This document shows, piece by piece, positions 15,035-24,292 of a DNA stretch of 64,000 nucleotides. The first letter of the stretch is position 1. Every line of letters begins with the position of its first letter. The translations under genes were made by a program, and so were the position numbers. Source of the stretch: Marinobacter nitratireducens (GTDB lineage Bacteria; Pseudomonadota; Gammaproteobacteria; Pseudomonadales; Oleiphilaceae); the NCBI RefSeq assembly GCF_000708045.1, contig NZ_ANIE01000009.1, forward strand, positions 62,001 to 126,000, read 5' to 3'. The notes under the pieces were generated by a model, which did not search any database, was not told where the DNA came from, and saw only the letters and a list, made by a program, of their open reading frames with translations.

Positions 15035-17875
15035 GTGGCCGAGAGCCAACCGTCTGACGTCAGCCCCAGAAAGAAACGCAGTCACCTGTTGAGAAACCTG
15101 GGTGTCGGGCTTTTGGTTCTGGTTGTTCTCTACGCCCTGGCCGGTTTCCTGCTGGTACCCTGGTGGCTGAAGAATACGTTGCCGGAGCAGCTGGGCCAGC
15201 GCATGGGCTGGCAATCCGAGGTCACGGATATACGTTTTAACCCGTTTTTGCTGACCCTGGATACTGAAGGACTGAGCGCATCCGATTCGGGCGGTGAACA
15301 GGTGGTGGGTTTTGATCATCTGCATGTGGATGTGAGTGCCTTTCAGTTGGTTCAAGGCATCATCGGGTTCCAGTCCATCAGGCTGCAGGAACCCTACATT
15401 CGCCTGGACCTGCTGGAGGATTATGGCGTCAACTTTGCTCGTGACTGGCAGCAAAACAATCCGACAGAGGATCAGCCTGCTTCGGATACTGAGGACGAAT
15501 CCTCTGCGCCCCCGAAGCTGTATTTCGGGCAGATTGCCATCGACGGTGGTGAGCTGCTATTCCGTGATTACAGCCAGTCGGAGCCGGCAGAGTTCAGAGT
15601 GACCCCGCTGGATCTGACCCTGAATGACCTGGCCACCTGGCCTCGGGATGACCAGGAGAGCAATTATTACCTGCTGGCCGCCATTGGCAGCCAGACCATC
15701 GAATGGGAGGGGGATCTCAGTGTTAACCCGGTCTATTCGAAAGGCTTCCTGCGGATTGCCGATGTTGGCTACGAGACCCTTGAGCATTTTGTGAAGCCTT
15801 ACCTACCCTACGATCTTCGGGGAGGTCGGGTGACACTGAGTTCTGACTATGAAGTTCAGGCGGCCGATGGCCTCTTTCTCAGAACCGAGGATGGCAAGCT
15901 GGTCCTGGATGAGGTCGCATTGGCCATCACCGAAGAGTCCGAGGCAGCCAGTCTGACCTCCGGCACCCTGTCGATTGACCAGATCGCTTTTGATCTGAAC
16001 CAGATGGATGCCCGGGTAGGTCAGGTATCCCTGGATAAGCTGGACGTTACTCTGGTCCGGAATGAAAACGGTGACATCGACTGGCTTGCGCCGCTGGCGT
16101 CCGGAGAACCCGAGCCGGAACCCGAACCCTCACCATCAGAGCCAGATTCCGAGCCGGCTCTGCGCTGGTCTGTGTCGGGGATAGACCTGTCCGATGCTCG
16201 TGTCCGCTGGCAGGATCGCCAGCCGGAAACCGATGCGGATATCGCCCTGGAACAGCTGTCCCTCAAAACGGGCGCTTTCAGCCAGAACCTTGAAGAGCCA
16301 GTCACCTACGATTTCCAGGCTGCCATCGCCAGTGGGGGGCGTCTGTCGGCCAGGGGACAGGTCACGCCGCAACCTTTTACCCTTGAAGCAGCGATTTCGG
16401 GCTCGGGGATAGAGCTGGCAACGTTTGAACGCTATCTTCAGGAAGGCGCCAATCTGGCGTTGAACGGAGGTGTGCTGGGGCTTGACGGTAATCTGGATCT
16501 GGATGCCCAGCAGACGCCGTTGACCGGTACCTTCAGCGGCACCGCTCAGGTCGAGAGTTTCGCCGTTGGTTTGCCGGAGGCTGAGGGTGGGCTGTTGTCT
16601 TGGCAGACTCTGCGGCTGTCCCCGATCGAGTACAACGTCAATCCGGCCCGGCTGGAAATTGGTACGGTTACCCTCAGCCGGCCTGCGGCCAATATCGTCC
16701 GTGGTGCAGACAGTGTTCACAATGTCGAGCGCATTGCGCGGGCGGGTAGCTCAGATACCGACGCCCAGACAGCAGACGATGCCAATTCCAACGCCAATGC
16801 CGAGGCCGGGTTCATTTTCCGAATTGGTCAGGTTCTGCTTGAGGACGGTGCGGTGTCATACACGGATCGAACCCTCAATCCGGCCTTTACCACATCGCTG
16901 GACGAGCTGAATGGTTCCATCACCGGTCTGAGCAACATTCCTCCCCAAGAGGGTAAGGTTGCCATCAAAGGGCGCGTGGACAGTGTTGCCAACCTCGATT
17001 TCCAGGGCACCATCGGTACTCTCGGTACCGAAGATCTCAGTGATCTGAAGCTCAGCATGAATGACCTCTCCCTGCCGGTGCTTTCCCCCTATTTCGGGCG
17101 GTACCTGGGCTATGGCGTGGACAGCGGTAAACTGGACCTGGATCTGGACTACAAAATCGCCGGTACCAACATCGAGGCTGACAACATTGTCGTGCTGGAT
17201 CAGCTGGCGCTGGGCCAGGCGGTTGCCAGCGAGGATGCAGTGAATGCGCCGGTACAGCTGGGTTTGGCCCTGCTTCGGGATACCGATGGGGTGATTGAGG
17301 TGGATCTGCCGATCAGTGGTGACCTCTCGGATCCGGATTTCAGCGTGGGCAAGGTGGCGATGCGGGCCTTCGTAAATCTGTTGGTGAAGGCCGCCGCTTC
17401 CCCGTTCAGTATGCTCGGCTCGATCGCCGAAATGGCTGGCCTGAGTGGCGAGGAACTGGGCATGGTCAGTTTCACGCCAGGGACTGTGGCGCTGGCCGAG
17501 GGCGAGGCGGAGAAGCTGTCGGCCCTGGCCGATGCCCTGCGTGAGCGCCCTGACCTGTTGCTTAATATCCGTGGTGGTGTATCGCCGGAAGCTGACGGGC
17601 TGGCGCTGCTGCGCGAGAACCTGACCCGGGGTGGGCAGACGCTGTCCGATACCCAATGGGCCGCGGCACGGGAAGCTTACCTGGCGGGTGAGCGGAACCT
17701 TCCTCCGGAAACCCTCAATAATCTGGCGACCTCACGCGGGGTGGAGGTGAGAAGGCTGTTGCAGGACACCCATGCGGTGCCCTCAAACCAACTGTTCCTG
17801 CTGGATCCGTCACGAAACGCCAGCGTGGGTGACAGCGGGGATGTCATTGTAGAGTTCACTCTGGATGTCCGTTAA
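15035..17875 (+). CDS. DUF748 (AsmA-like) envelope protein
   Basis: A 946-residue protein with one N-terminal membrane anchor (LLRNLGVGLLVLVVLYALAG) and a long periplasmic region. DUF748 repeats with AsmA-like features appear, such as EVTDIRFNPFLLTLDTEGLS near the N-terminus, LYFGQIAIDGGELLFRDYS, and FPPYFG-like LSPYFGRYLGYGVDSGKLDL late in the protein. AsmA-like proteins form beta-sheet bridges in the envelope and are linked to phospholipid transport. An acidic/proline linker (EPEPEPEPSPSEPDSEP) separates two halves near residue 365. GTG 15035 is chosen because GAGGAGAG lies just upstream. It is followed 11 bases later by the nucleotidase gene. Confidence 0.8.
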   Translation: MAESQPSDVSPRKKRSHLLRNLGVGLLVLVVLYALAGFLLVPWWLKNTLPEQLGQRMGWQSEVTDIRFNPFLLTLDTEGLSASDSGGEQVVGFDHLHVDVSAFQLVQGIIGFQSIRLQEPYIRLDLLEDYGVNFARDWQQNNPTEDQPASDTEDESSAPPKLYFGQIAIDGGELLFRDYSQSEPAEFRVTPLDLTLNDLATWPRDDQESNYYLLAAIGSQTIEWEGDLSVNPVYSKGFLRIADVGYETLEHFVKPYLPYDLRGGRVTLSSDYEVQAADGLFLRTEDGKLVLDEVALAITEESEAASLTSGTLSIDQIAFDLNQMDARVGQVSLDKLDVTLVRNENGDIDWLAPLASGEPEPEPEPSPSEPDSEPALRWSVSGIDLSDARVRWQDRQPETDADIALEQLSLKTGAFSQNLEEPVTYDFQAAIASGGRLSARGQVTPQPFTLEAAISGSGIELATFERYLQEGANLALNGGVLGLDGNLDLDAQQTPLTGTFSGTAQVESFAVGLPEAEGGLLSWQTLRLSPIEYNVNPARLEIGTVTLSRPAANIVRGADSVHNVERIARAGSSDTDAQTADDANSNANAEAGFIFRIGQVLLEDGAVSYTDRTLNPAFTTSLDELNGSITGLSNIPPQEGKVAIKGRVDSVANLDFQGTIGTLGTEDLSDLKLSMNDLSLPVLSPYFGRYLGYGVDSGKLDLDLDYKIAGTNIEADNIVVLDQLALGQAVASEDAVNAPVQLGLALLRDTDGVIEVDLPISGDLSDPDFSVGKVAMRAFVNLLVKAAASPFSMLGSIAEMAGLSGEELGMVSFTPGTVALAEGEAEKLSALADALRERPDLLLNIRGGVSPEADGLALLRENLTRGGQTLSDTQWAAAREAYLAGERNLPPETLNNLATSRGVEVRRLLQDTHAVPSNQLFLLDPSRNASVGDSGDVIVEFTLDVR

Positions 17876-17886
17876 AGGTTGAGGTC

Positions 17887-18480
17887 ATGGGACAGGCAAT
17901 CAGTCATTTTTTTGCGTACGTCTCCCGCTTACGCTGGATCAAGCGTTGGGGGCTGATGCGCAATGCCATTGAAGAAAACGTGGCGACGCACTCCTGGGAA
18001 GTGGCCACCCTGGCTCATGCCCTGGCATTGATACGTAACCGTCATTTCGGCGGCCAGGTGAATGCGGACCGCATTGCGGCGGCGGCGCTTTACCACGATG
18101 CCACTGAGGTCATCACTGGGGACATGCCAACACCGGTCAAATACCATTCACGTGTGATGCGGGAGGCGTTTGGCGATATTGAGCACAAGGCGGAAGCTGA
18201 ACTGCTGGCCTTGCTGCCCGACGATTTGCGTGAGGATTTCTCGCCATATGTCCGGGAGTCTCAGCTACCGGCGGAGGACAAGGAGCTTATCAAGGCCGCG
18301 GATCGGCTGTCGGCTTGGCTGAAGTGCCAGGCTGAAATCCGGGCGGGTAACCGAGAATTCGAGCCGGCCGCGGAACAGATCCGGCACCGGCTCGAACAGG
18401 AAGGGCTGCGGGAGGTGGCCTACTTCATGGATGTATTCGCGCCCAGTTACGAGCAACCTCTCGACAACCTCCTTGAGTGA
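17887..18480 (+). CDS. yfbR: 5'-deoxynucleotidase (YfbR family)
   Basis: A 197-residue HD-domain phosphohydrolase that dephosphorylates deoxyribonucleoside 5'-monophosphates. The metal ligands are visible: His35 in NVATHSWEVA, the His70-Asp71 pair in LYHDATEVITGDMPTPVKY, and a later conserved Asp in KAADRLSAWLKCQ. WIKRWGLMRNAIEENV is characteristic of YfbR. Length matches the Escherichia coli enzyme (199). It lies 11 bases behind the DUF748 gene and converges with the SPFH gene six bases away. Confidence 0.9.
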   Translation: MGQAISHFFAYVSRLRWIKRWGLMRNAIEENVATHSWEVATLAHALALIRNRHFGGQVNADRIAAAALYHDATEVITGDMPTPVKYHSRVMREAFGDIEHKAEAELLALLPDDLREDFSPYVRESQLPAEDKELIKAADRLSAWLKCQAEIRAGNREFEPAAEQIRHRLEQEGLREVAYFMDVFAPSYEQPLDNLLE

Positions 18481-18485
18481 TCGCC

Positions 18486-19523
18486 TCAGCCATTGCTGGC
18501 GGCAGAGCCGACCACACCACCGCGCAGGCCATCCTTTTGCAGGGCATGGCGGACAGCGTCTTCCGGTGAGCCTGTCAGTTCGCGGAACATGCCCATGGAA
18601 CCCAGCAGAGCTGAAGATTCGTACGGCACGAATACCCGCTCTCCGTCCTTGGCCATGGTCGGCAGTGCTTTGATGTAGCTTTGCCCGAGCAGGTAGCCGA
18701 TAACTGTCTGCTTGTTCTCTTCGGTATCGCCCATGGCGCTGAGCACCAGGCGGATGGATTCCTGTTCGCCCTGCGCCCGCAGGATTGCAGATTCCTTGTC
18801 GCCCTGGGCATTCAGGATGGCAGATTCACGCTGACCCTGGGCCATGGCAATGGCGGCTGCCTTTTCGCCTTCCGCCTCGGTCACGGTTGCCCGACGACGA
18901 CGCTCGGCCGCCATCTGCAAGCGCATCGCTTCCTCGACTTCCTCCGGCATGCTGATGTCCTGAACCTCGACACGGGTCAGCTTGACGCCCCATTTGGAAG
19001 CCGGCTCTTCCATCTCCGCCTGGATGGCGTTGTTGACCTCACTACGGGATTCGAACAGCTTGTCCAGTTCCATCTTGCCCACCACCGAACGCAGGGTGGT
19101 CTTGGCCAGTACTTCCACCGCCTGGCTCATGTTGGCCACTTCGTACACCGCGCGGCGTGGATCGATGATCTGGTAGTAGAGGGCACCGTTGATGGTCACG
19201 GTAACGTTATCGGTGGTCACCACCGGCTGGCCGGGGAAGTCCATAACCGTCTCACGACGATCGATGCGGATTTCGTCGCTGCTCACCGGGTGATATTCCT
19301 CACCCATTCGGACATACCGGATCATGGAGATCGGGCGGGGCCGCTCGATGAAGGGAATGATGATGTTGACGCCACTTTCCAGAACCCGATTAAAGGACCC
19401 TAGGCGCTCAATCACCATGACCTCTGACTGGCGTACGATGACCAGCCCCTTGGCAATGATGAAAATGCCAACAATGACAAAAACGAGGCTGATCACCAGC
19501 CCGGGCGTGAGAAAAGACAACAT
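18486..19523 (-). CDS. SPFH/stomatin family membrane protease regulator (QmcA-like)
   Basis: A 345-residue protein with one N-terminal membrane helix (GLVISLVFVIVGIFIIAKGL), the SPFH/band 7 domain (QSEVMVIERLGSFNRVLESG, FPGQPVVTTDNVTVTINGALYYQI given here in outline) and a C-terminal coiled coil rich in Ala, Glu and Gln with imperfect repeats of SAILNAQGDKESAILRAQGE. This is the bacterial stomatin/QmcA pattern; such proteins oligomerise at the inner membrane in lipid microdomains and often modulate proteases. It lies 3 bases downstream of an NfeD gene, the usual partner. Confidence 0.9.
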   Translation of the reverse strand: MLSFLTPGLVISLVFVIVGIFIIAKGLVIVRQSEVMVIERLGSFNRVLESGVNIIIPFIERPRPISMIRYVRMGEEYHPVSSDEIRIDRRETVMDFPGQPVVTTDNVTVTINGALYYQIIDPRRAVYEVANMSQAVEVLAKTTLRSVVGKMELDKLFESRSEVNNAIQAEMEEPASKWGVKLTRVEVQDISMPEEVEEAMRLQMAAERRRRATVTEAEGEKAAAIAMAQGQRESAILNAQGDKESAILRAQGEQESIRLVLSAMGDTEENKQTVIGYLLGQSYIKALPTMAKDGERVFVPYESSALLGSMGMFRELTGSPEDAVRHALQKDGLRGGVVGSAASNG

Positions 19524-19526
19524 GGG

Positions 19527-19985
19527 TTACTGCTCCTTGTGAGAGGGTGTCCTGACAACGGCGGTGGTGCCGTCAAAGTATTGAAAAACGACCTCGGTGT
19601 TCTCCGGTAAGTCACTGATCCCGCTATCGCTGACTTTTACACGGTAGAAATCGCCGTTGATCTTGATGCCGACGGCACCATCAAAGTCGCGTTTCAGGGT
19701 CCGGTAACGCTGCCCCTGCTCCACGCCGGTGCCGGTGGTGCCATAGGCCACACCCCTGGGTGAAAACCTGGGACGAATCCAGCGAATGGCGACGGGCACC
19801 AGAATGCCGGAAAAGACACCCATGCCAACCAGCTGCCATTCGAACGACAGATCGAGGAAGGCCAGGCCTGCTGTCAGTGCAGACGCAATCGCCAGGGCCA
19901 GCAGCAAAAGCACGCCGGACGTCAGTTCGGCCAGGCCCAGTACGAGGGCGAGGATGAGCCAGAAATGCGTGAGACTCCATTCCAT
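19527..19985 (-). CDS. NfeD-family membrane protein
   Basis: A 152-residue protein with two to four N-terminal hydrophobic segments (FWLILALVLGLAELTSG, LLLLALAIASALTAGLAFL, LVGMGVFSGILVPVAI) and a soluble OB-fold domain at the C-terminus (RTLKRDFDGAVGIKINGDFYRVKVSD). This is the short YbbK/NfeD1b type that is encoded with stomatin-like proteins; the SPFH gene follows 3 bases downstream. The pair probably forms a membrane quality-control complex. Confidence 0.85.
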   Translation of the reverse strand: MEWSLTHFWLILALVLGLAELTSGVLLLLALAIASALTAGLAFLDLSFEWQLVGMGVFSGILVPVAIRWIRPRFSPRGVAYGTTGTGVEQGQRYRTLKRDFDGAVGIKINGDFYRVKVSDSGISDLPENTEVVFQYFDGTTAVVRTPSHKEQ

Positions 19986-20213
19986 AAACAGGTTCCGTTC
20001 TGCGGTGGACTAGATTGGCGCCCTGGCCGGACAGGCATGGACGAACGCTGATTGTACCCAAAACCTGCCGGCGCGTCAGAGGTGACCGTAGTGCCTTTGT
20101 CAGACGCTTTGTTGAGCCATGTTCAGGACTCGGGCAATTGTTAGAGTATTTGCTTTAATACAGGGTGGCTGTTGTGCTTTCCCGGATGCAAAACCAACAA
20201 GAGGTCACAGACC

Positions 20214-21029
20214 ATGAAGGATCTTAATAACAAGGTTGCGGTTGTCACCGGTGCAGGTTCCGGTATTGGCCGTGCACTTGCTCTGGCGCTGGCGGAGCGT
20301 GGATGCCGTCTGGCCGTCTCGGACGTCAACAAGGAAGGGCTTGCTGAAACGGTAAAGGCGCTCAAAGGCTCCGAGGTGAAGAGCTACTATCTGGATGTCT
20401 CTGACCGTGATGCGATCTATGCCCATGCCGAGGCTGTAAACAAAGACTTCGGTCAGGTTAATCTGGTCATTAACAACGCTGGCGTGGCTTTGTCAGCCAC
20501 GGTTCGTGAAATGACCGACGACGACTTCAAATGGGTCATGGATATCGATTTCTGGGGTGTGGCCCACGGTACCCGTGCCTTCCTGCCACATCTGATCGCC
20601 TCTGGCGACGGCCATGTTGTTAACATCTCGAGTGTATTCGGCCTGATTGGCGTGCCCAAGCAGAGCGCCTACAACGCCGCCAAATTTGCCGTTCGGGGCT
20701 TCACCGAGTCCCTGCGCCAGGAAATGCAGCTGGAGAACCAGCCGGTGTCAGTCAGCTGTGTTCATCCCGGTGGTATTCGCACAAACATCGCGAATGCGGC
20801 CCGAATGGGTAAATCCGAGAATGCGGATGCCCAGCGCAAGGGATTCGATAAGCTTGCCATGACCACGCCGGAAAAGGCGGCGCAGATTATTGTCAAAGGG
20901 ATTCTTAAGGACGAGTCCCGGATTCTGGTCGGACCGGATGCCTGGGGCATCGAAGCCATAAACCGCCTGCTGGGCTCCGCCTATCAGCCCCTGGTGGCGC
21001 GCTTTTCCCGCAAAAACCTGTATGTCTGA
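20214..21029 (+). CDS. Short-chain dehydrogenase/reductase
   Basis: A 271-residue classical SDR. It has the NAD(P)-binding motif TGAGSGIGRALALALAERG, LVINNAGVAL, the active-site serine in NISSVFGLIG and the catalytic YxxxK as YNAAK. The Asp at the end of beta-2 (AVSDVNKEG) favours NAD(H). The sequence resembles SDR proteins next to lipid or hydrocarbon genes in Marinobacter and Acinetobacter, but the substrate is unknown. ATG 20214 has AAGAGG upstream and begins the conserved MKDLNNKVAVVTGAG; an upstream in-frame ATG at 20172 lacks support. Confidence 0.88.
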   Translation: MKDLNNKVAVVTGAGSGIGRALALALAERGCRLAVSDVNKEGLAETVKALKGSEVKSYYLDVSDRDAIYAHAEAVNKDFGQVNLVINNAGVALSATVREMTDDDFKWVMDIDFWGVAHGTRAFLPHLIASGDGHVVNISSVFGLIGVPKQSAYNAAKFAVRGFTESLRQEMQLENQPVSVSCVHPGGIRTNIANAARMGKSENADAQRKGFDKLAMTTPEKAAQIIVKGILKDESRILVGPDAWGIEAINRLLGSAYQPLVARFSRKNLYV

Positions 21030-21046
21030 GTAATGCCTGCTCAATG

Positions 21047-21074
21047 GCGGGTTGAGGGTCCCCTCTCAGCCCGC
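21047..21074 (+). terminator. Hairpin downstream of the SDR gene
   Basis: A 10-bp stem GCGGGTTGAG/CTCAGCCCGC (one G-U pair) with an 8-base loop starts 18 bases after the SDR stop. Only a weak T-rich stretch (TACATTTTAC) follows. Confidence 0.5.
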
Positions 21075-21081
21075 TGTACAT

Positions 21082-21109
21082 TTTACATACAGCGAAAACG
21101 TCCTATACT
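21082..21109 (+). promoter_or_regulatory. Sigma-70 type promoter of the diguanylate cyclase gene
   Basis: TTTACA (21082-21087), 16-bp spacer, TATACT (21104-21109), 33 bases before the ATG at 21142. Confidence 0.55.
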
Positions 21110-21141
21110 TGCTGTTTTCCAGGGATTAGGGAAGAACCAGC

Positions 21142-22248
21142 ATGAATTGCCCTCGCCACACGGACCTGGTGGCTACGCTTGAGCATAGCCGCTCGGGTCT
21201 TCGCGACAGTCATCGCCGCGCATTGATGCGTGTGCTTTTCGGTGTTACCGGTGCTGCACTGCTTCCGTTTGCGTGCCTGCAGATCCTCAACGGTTACTGG
21301 TGGGTAGGGGCTCTTGAGTTATCGGCTTCCGCCACGTTGTTCTATGGTCTTGTCCGCCTGCGCACCACGCCGCACCTGCAACAATGGATCTACGTCTACC
21401 TTGTGACGCTGTTTTCCTTTTTCTTGATCATCATGGTGTTACCGCAGGCTTCCGTGGCGGCGTTCGTGTGGGTTTTGATGATGCCAGTATTGGCGTACCT
21501 GTTGCTCGGCAAGCATGAAGGAATGATCCTGAGCATACCTTTCATGGTGCTCGGGGGCGTGATCTATTTCATTCATCTGGGGAATGTGGGCTCGGCCAGC
21601 CGCATGATCGACCTGCTGAACCTGGTCCTCTGTGGTGCTCTGATGCAGTGGTTTATCCACCTCTATGAAGTGAAGCGGGAGGAGGCGGAGCAGCGCCTTG
21701 TGGATATGGCCCAGACCGATGCCCTGACTGGCCTGGCCAATCGCAGTAGCTTCCAGAGTACGCTGAGCCGGACCATCGCTGAGTGTGAGCGCAGTGGCAC
21801 GGGCTTCGCGCTGGTGGTGATGGATATTGATCACTTCAAAGTAGTCAACGACACCCTTGGCCATGATGCGGGTGACCACGTCCTTAAACACATCGCCGGT
21901 ATCCTGAACGAGCGATTGCGCGGAACCGACTCGGTGGGGCGGATCGGTGGCGAGGAGTTTGGGCTGGTGCTGCGAGATGTGAAGCCGGCCGATGCTTTCG
22001 AGCTGATGGATGAGCTACGCCAGCGAATTGCCTCCCGAACCATGAATTACGGTGAAGCCGATGTCCGGGTGACGGCGTCCTTCGGTATTGCCCAGTGGCC
22101 GGATCATGGTCGCGAACCGGAAACGCTGTTCAGCGTTGCTGACCGTTGCCTGTACAGCGGTAAACGCTCTGGCAGAAACCGGGTGGCTCGGGCTGAAAGC
22201 GGCGCCCCCCTGCATCAAGGTGACTTGCTGGCTGGCAGCCCACAGTGA
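21142..22248 (+). CDS. Membrane diguanylate cyclase (GGDEF)
   Basis: A 368-residue protein. Residues 30-175 contain five to six hydrophobic segments and no periplasmic sensor of notable size, similar to 7TMR/MASE-like N-termini. A GGDEF domain follows from about residue 190: QTDALTGLANRSSF, VVMDIDHFKVVNDTLGHDAG and the active site RIGGEEFGLVL, so cyclic di-GMP synthesis is expected. No RxxD inhibitory site is visible directly before GGEEF. It has its own promoter and is followed 51 bases later by the amidotransferase gene. Confidence 0.88.
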   Translation: MNCPRHTDLVATLEHSRSGLRDSHRRALMRVLFGVTGAALLPFACLQILNGYWWVGALELSASATLFYGLVRLRTTPHLQQWIYVYLVTLFSFFLIIMVLPQASVAAFVWVLMMPVLAYLLLGKHEGMILSIPFMVLGGVIYFIHLGNVGSASRMIDLLNLVLCGALMQWFIHLYEVKREEAEQRLVDMAQTDALTGLANRSSFQSTLSRTIAECERSGTGFALVVMDIDHFKVVNDTLGHDAGDHVLKHIAGILNERLRGTDSVGRIGGEEFGLVLRDVKPADAFELMDELRQRIASRTMNYGEADVRVTASFGIAQWPDHGREPETLFSVADRCLYSGKRSGRNRVARAESGAPLHQGDLLAGSPQ

Positions 22249-22299
22249 TTCGGGTATCCTTGAGGGTGGACGACTAACCTTCAGGGCTGATCCTGCATC

Positions 22300-23085
22300 A
22301 TGTGTGAATTGCTGGCCATGAGCGCCAATACCCCAACCGACCTCTGCTTCAGTTTTACCGGGCTGACCCGACGCGGTGGTGATACCGGCCCCCACCGGGA
22401 TGGCTGGGGCGTTGCCTTCTACGAGGGCAAGGGCGTGCGTGCATTTCACGATTCTGATGCCAGCGCCAATTCCCGGCTGGCCGAGGTGGTGCAGACCCAC
22501 CCGATCAAAAGTGAAGTGGCAATTTGCCACATTCGTCAGGCAAACGTCGGCGATATCTGTCTGGCCAATACTCACCCGTTCATGCGCGAATTGTGGGGGC
22601 GCTACTGGGTGTTTGCTCACAACGGCCAGTTGTCAGCGTTCCAGGCCAGTGAAGGCTTTTACGAACCGGTAGGCAGTACCGACAGTGAGGCGCTGTTCTG
22701 TGACATCCTCAATCATCTTCGGCGCTATTGCCATCGTGATACCACGACCGAAGAGATCGTTGATCGCCTGGTTCGCCTCTCCAGGGCCTACGCCAGCGAA
22801 GGCGTGTTCAACCTGCTATTGAGTAACGGCGACTGGCTATTTACCTATTGCACCACCAAGATGGCCAGCATCACCCGGAGAGCTCCCTTTGGTCCGGCCC
22901 GGCTGAAGGACGCGGATGTCACAGTGGATTTTGAATCGCAAACCACGCCCGATGATATTGTCAGTGTGATTGTCACTGAACCTCTGACGACCGATGAGTC
23001 GTGGGACATATACTGCCCCGGGGAGTGGCGCTTGTGGCGCAAGGGGGAGGTCGTGACGAGTGGCGTAGATAAACCGGACGCCTGA
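22300..23085 (+). CDS. Class II glutamine amidotransferase (YafJ-like)
   Basis: A 261-residue Ntn-type amidotransferase. Cys2 after the initiator methionine (MCELLAMSANTPTDLCFSF) is the expected nucleophile; RRGGDTGPHRDGWGVAFYEG, the segment CHIRQANVGDICLANTHPF and FAHNGQLSAF complete the glutaminase site. It is a stand-alone glutaminase domain like E. coli YafJ, without a synthetase partner here, so its acceptor is unknown. The catalytic Cys fixes the start at ATG 22300. Confidence 0.9.
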   Translation: MCELLAMSANTPTDLCFSFTGLTRRGGDTGPHRDGWGVAFYEGKGVRAFHDSDASANSRLAEVVQTHPIKSEVAICHIRQANVGDICLANTHPFMRELWGRYWVFAHNGQLSAFQASEGFYEPVGSTDSEALFCDILNHLRRYCHRDTTTEEIVDRLVRLSRAYASEGVFNLLLSNGDWLFTYCTTKMASITRRAPFGPARLKDADVTVDFESQTTPDDIVSVIVTEPLTTDESWDIYCPGEWRLWRKGEVVTSGVDKPDA

Positions 23086-23092
23086 ACGGAAA

Positions 23093-23121
23093 GAACCGGG
23101 GCGGTTGCCCGCGCCCGGTTC
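23093..23121. terminator. Hairpin between convergent genes
   Basis: GAACCGGG (23093-23100) pairs with CCCGGTTC (23114-23121) between the amidotransferase and the PF10118 hydrolase gene. No T-run follows on the plus strand. Confidence 0.4.
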
Positions 23122-23164
23122 CCCTCCCTACCGGCATCCGGCTGGTGCTCAGATCACTGCCAGA

Positions 23165-24070
23165 TCACTGGAGGGTACGGCGATTTCCGTTTTTGTACTG
23201 CGGAGCAATGTGCTCCTGGATCTGCGCCTTGAAGCGGCCGATCAGTTCGCTGTTATCATGATCCCAGGGATGGAAGTTTGGCTTGAAGTACTCCAGCCAG
23301 GTCGGAATCAGACTGGAGAAGGTGCCGTCCTTACCCCACATGCGCCAGAGGCCTTTGACGCCGTCTTTCACCGAAAAGTGCTTTGGATCATTCAGCATCA
23401 TCCGGCCGGTGAAGTAGCTGGCCATCACGAACAGGGCGCCGGTGGTGAACACCTGGTAGAGGGCGCGTTCAGCATAGGTGCCGCCGACCTGCTGGAACAC
23501 ATCGTAGGTCACCGCCTTGTGTTCGGTTTCCTCAATGGCGTGCCAGACCCACAGTGGACGCATGGATTCGTCCATGTCCTCACGCACATCGCTGCGCTCC
23601 AGCAGCATGTCAGCCATCATGGCGGTCATGTGCTCAAGGGCGCAGGTGATCGCCAGCTGGTGACGTTTGGGCAGCTTTTTAGCAATGCCGAGCACAACTT
23701 CCAGATGCTTTTCCATCTCCTCAACCGGCATCCCCTGATCACGCACATGCTGGTTCATGGCGATGTGCTCCAGTGAATGCATGGCCTCCTGGCCAATGAA
23801 TCCGCGCACCTCTTCCTTCAGTTTGGGATCCTTGATCTGATCGCGGTAGGCCCGCACGGAGTCCACGAAGAATTGCTCACCCTGGGGGAAAAGAACAGAC
23901 AGGGCATTCATCATGTGGCTCAGGGTATAACTGTTATCGAGCCAGTAACGGGGCACCTTCTGGTCGAACTCGAACCCCATGCGTTGCGGTTTGATGGTGA
24001 CGTTATCTGGTGTCTGGGATGCGCCAGAGGGTGCAGCGGTCGTTTTATCCTGTGTTTTTGTGGTCAGCAT
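23165..24070 (-). CDS. Metal-dependent hydrolase, PF10118 family
   Basis: A 301-residue protein matching the predicted metal-dependent hydrolases of PF10118. Histidine/glutamate motifs are spread as in the family: FIGQEAMHSLEHIAMN, LEHMTAMMADMLLE, WHAIEETEHKAVTYDVF. Their spacing suggests a ferritin-like helical bundle with a di-metal centre; the reaction is not established. ATG 24070 is preceded by GAGGAG; an upstream ATG at 24100 lacks a site. It is divergent from an AraC-type regulator across 222 bases, an arrangement often seen with this family, which suggests control by that regulator. Confidence 0.82.
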   Translation of the reverse strand: MLTTKTQDKTTAAPSGASQTPDNVTIKPQRMGFEFDQKVPRYWLDNSYTLSHMMNALSVLFPQGEQFFVDSVRAYRDQIKDPKLKEEVRGFIGQEAMHSLEHIAMNQHVRDQGMPVEEMEKHLEVVLGIAKKLPKRHQLAITCALEHMTAMMADMLLERSDVREDMDESMRPLWVWHAIEETEHKAVTYDVFQQVGGTYAERALYQVFTTGALFVMASYFTGRMMLNDPKHFSVKDGVKGLWRMWGKDGTFSSLIPTWLEYFKPNFHPWDHDNSELIGRFKAQIQEHIAPQYKNGNRRTLQ

Positions 24071-24292
24071 GCGTGTACTCCTCACTTTGGCTGATGTCAT
24101 GGCTTCAGTGTGTGGGAGTCGAGGGCTGCGTTGAAGGCGAAAAAGGGACGGCAACCGTTCAGGATGGGACAAACACACAAAAGATTGGCTTAGTTGACAG
24201 GTGAACACCGGCCGCCGGCCCCACTGTTGTAATGTCGCGGGTCTGTTAAAGTCAGGATATAGTGCTTTCCAAACCCCAAACCAAGGATCCCT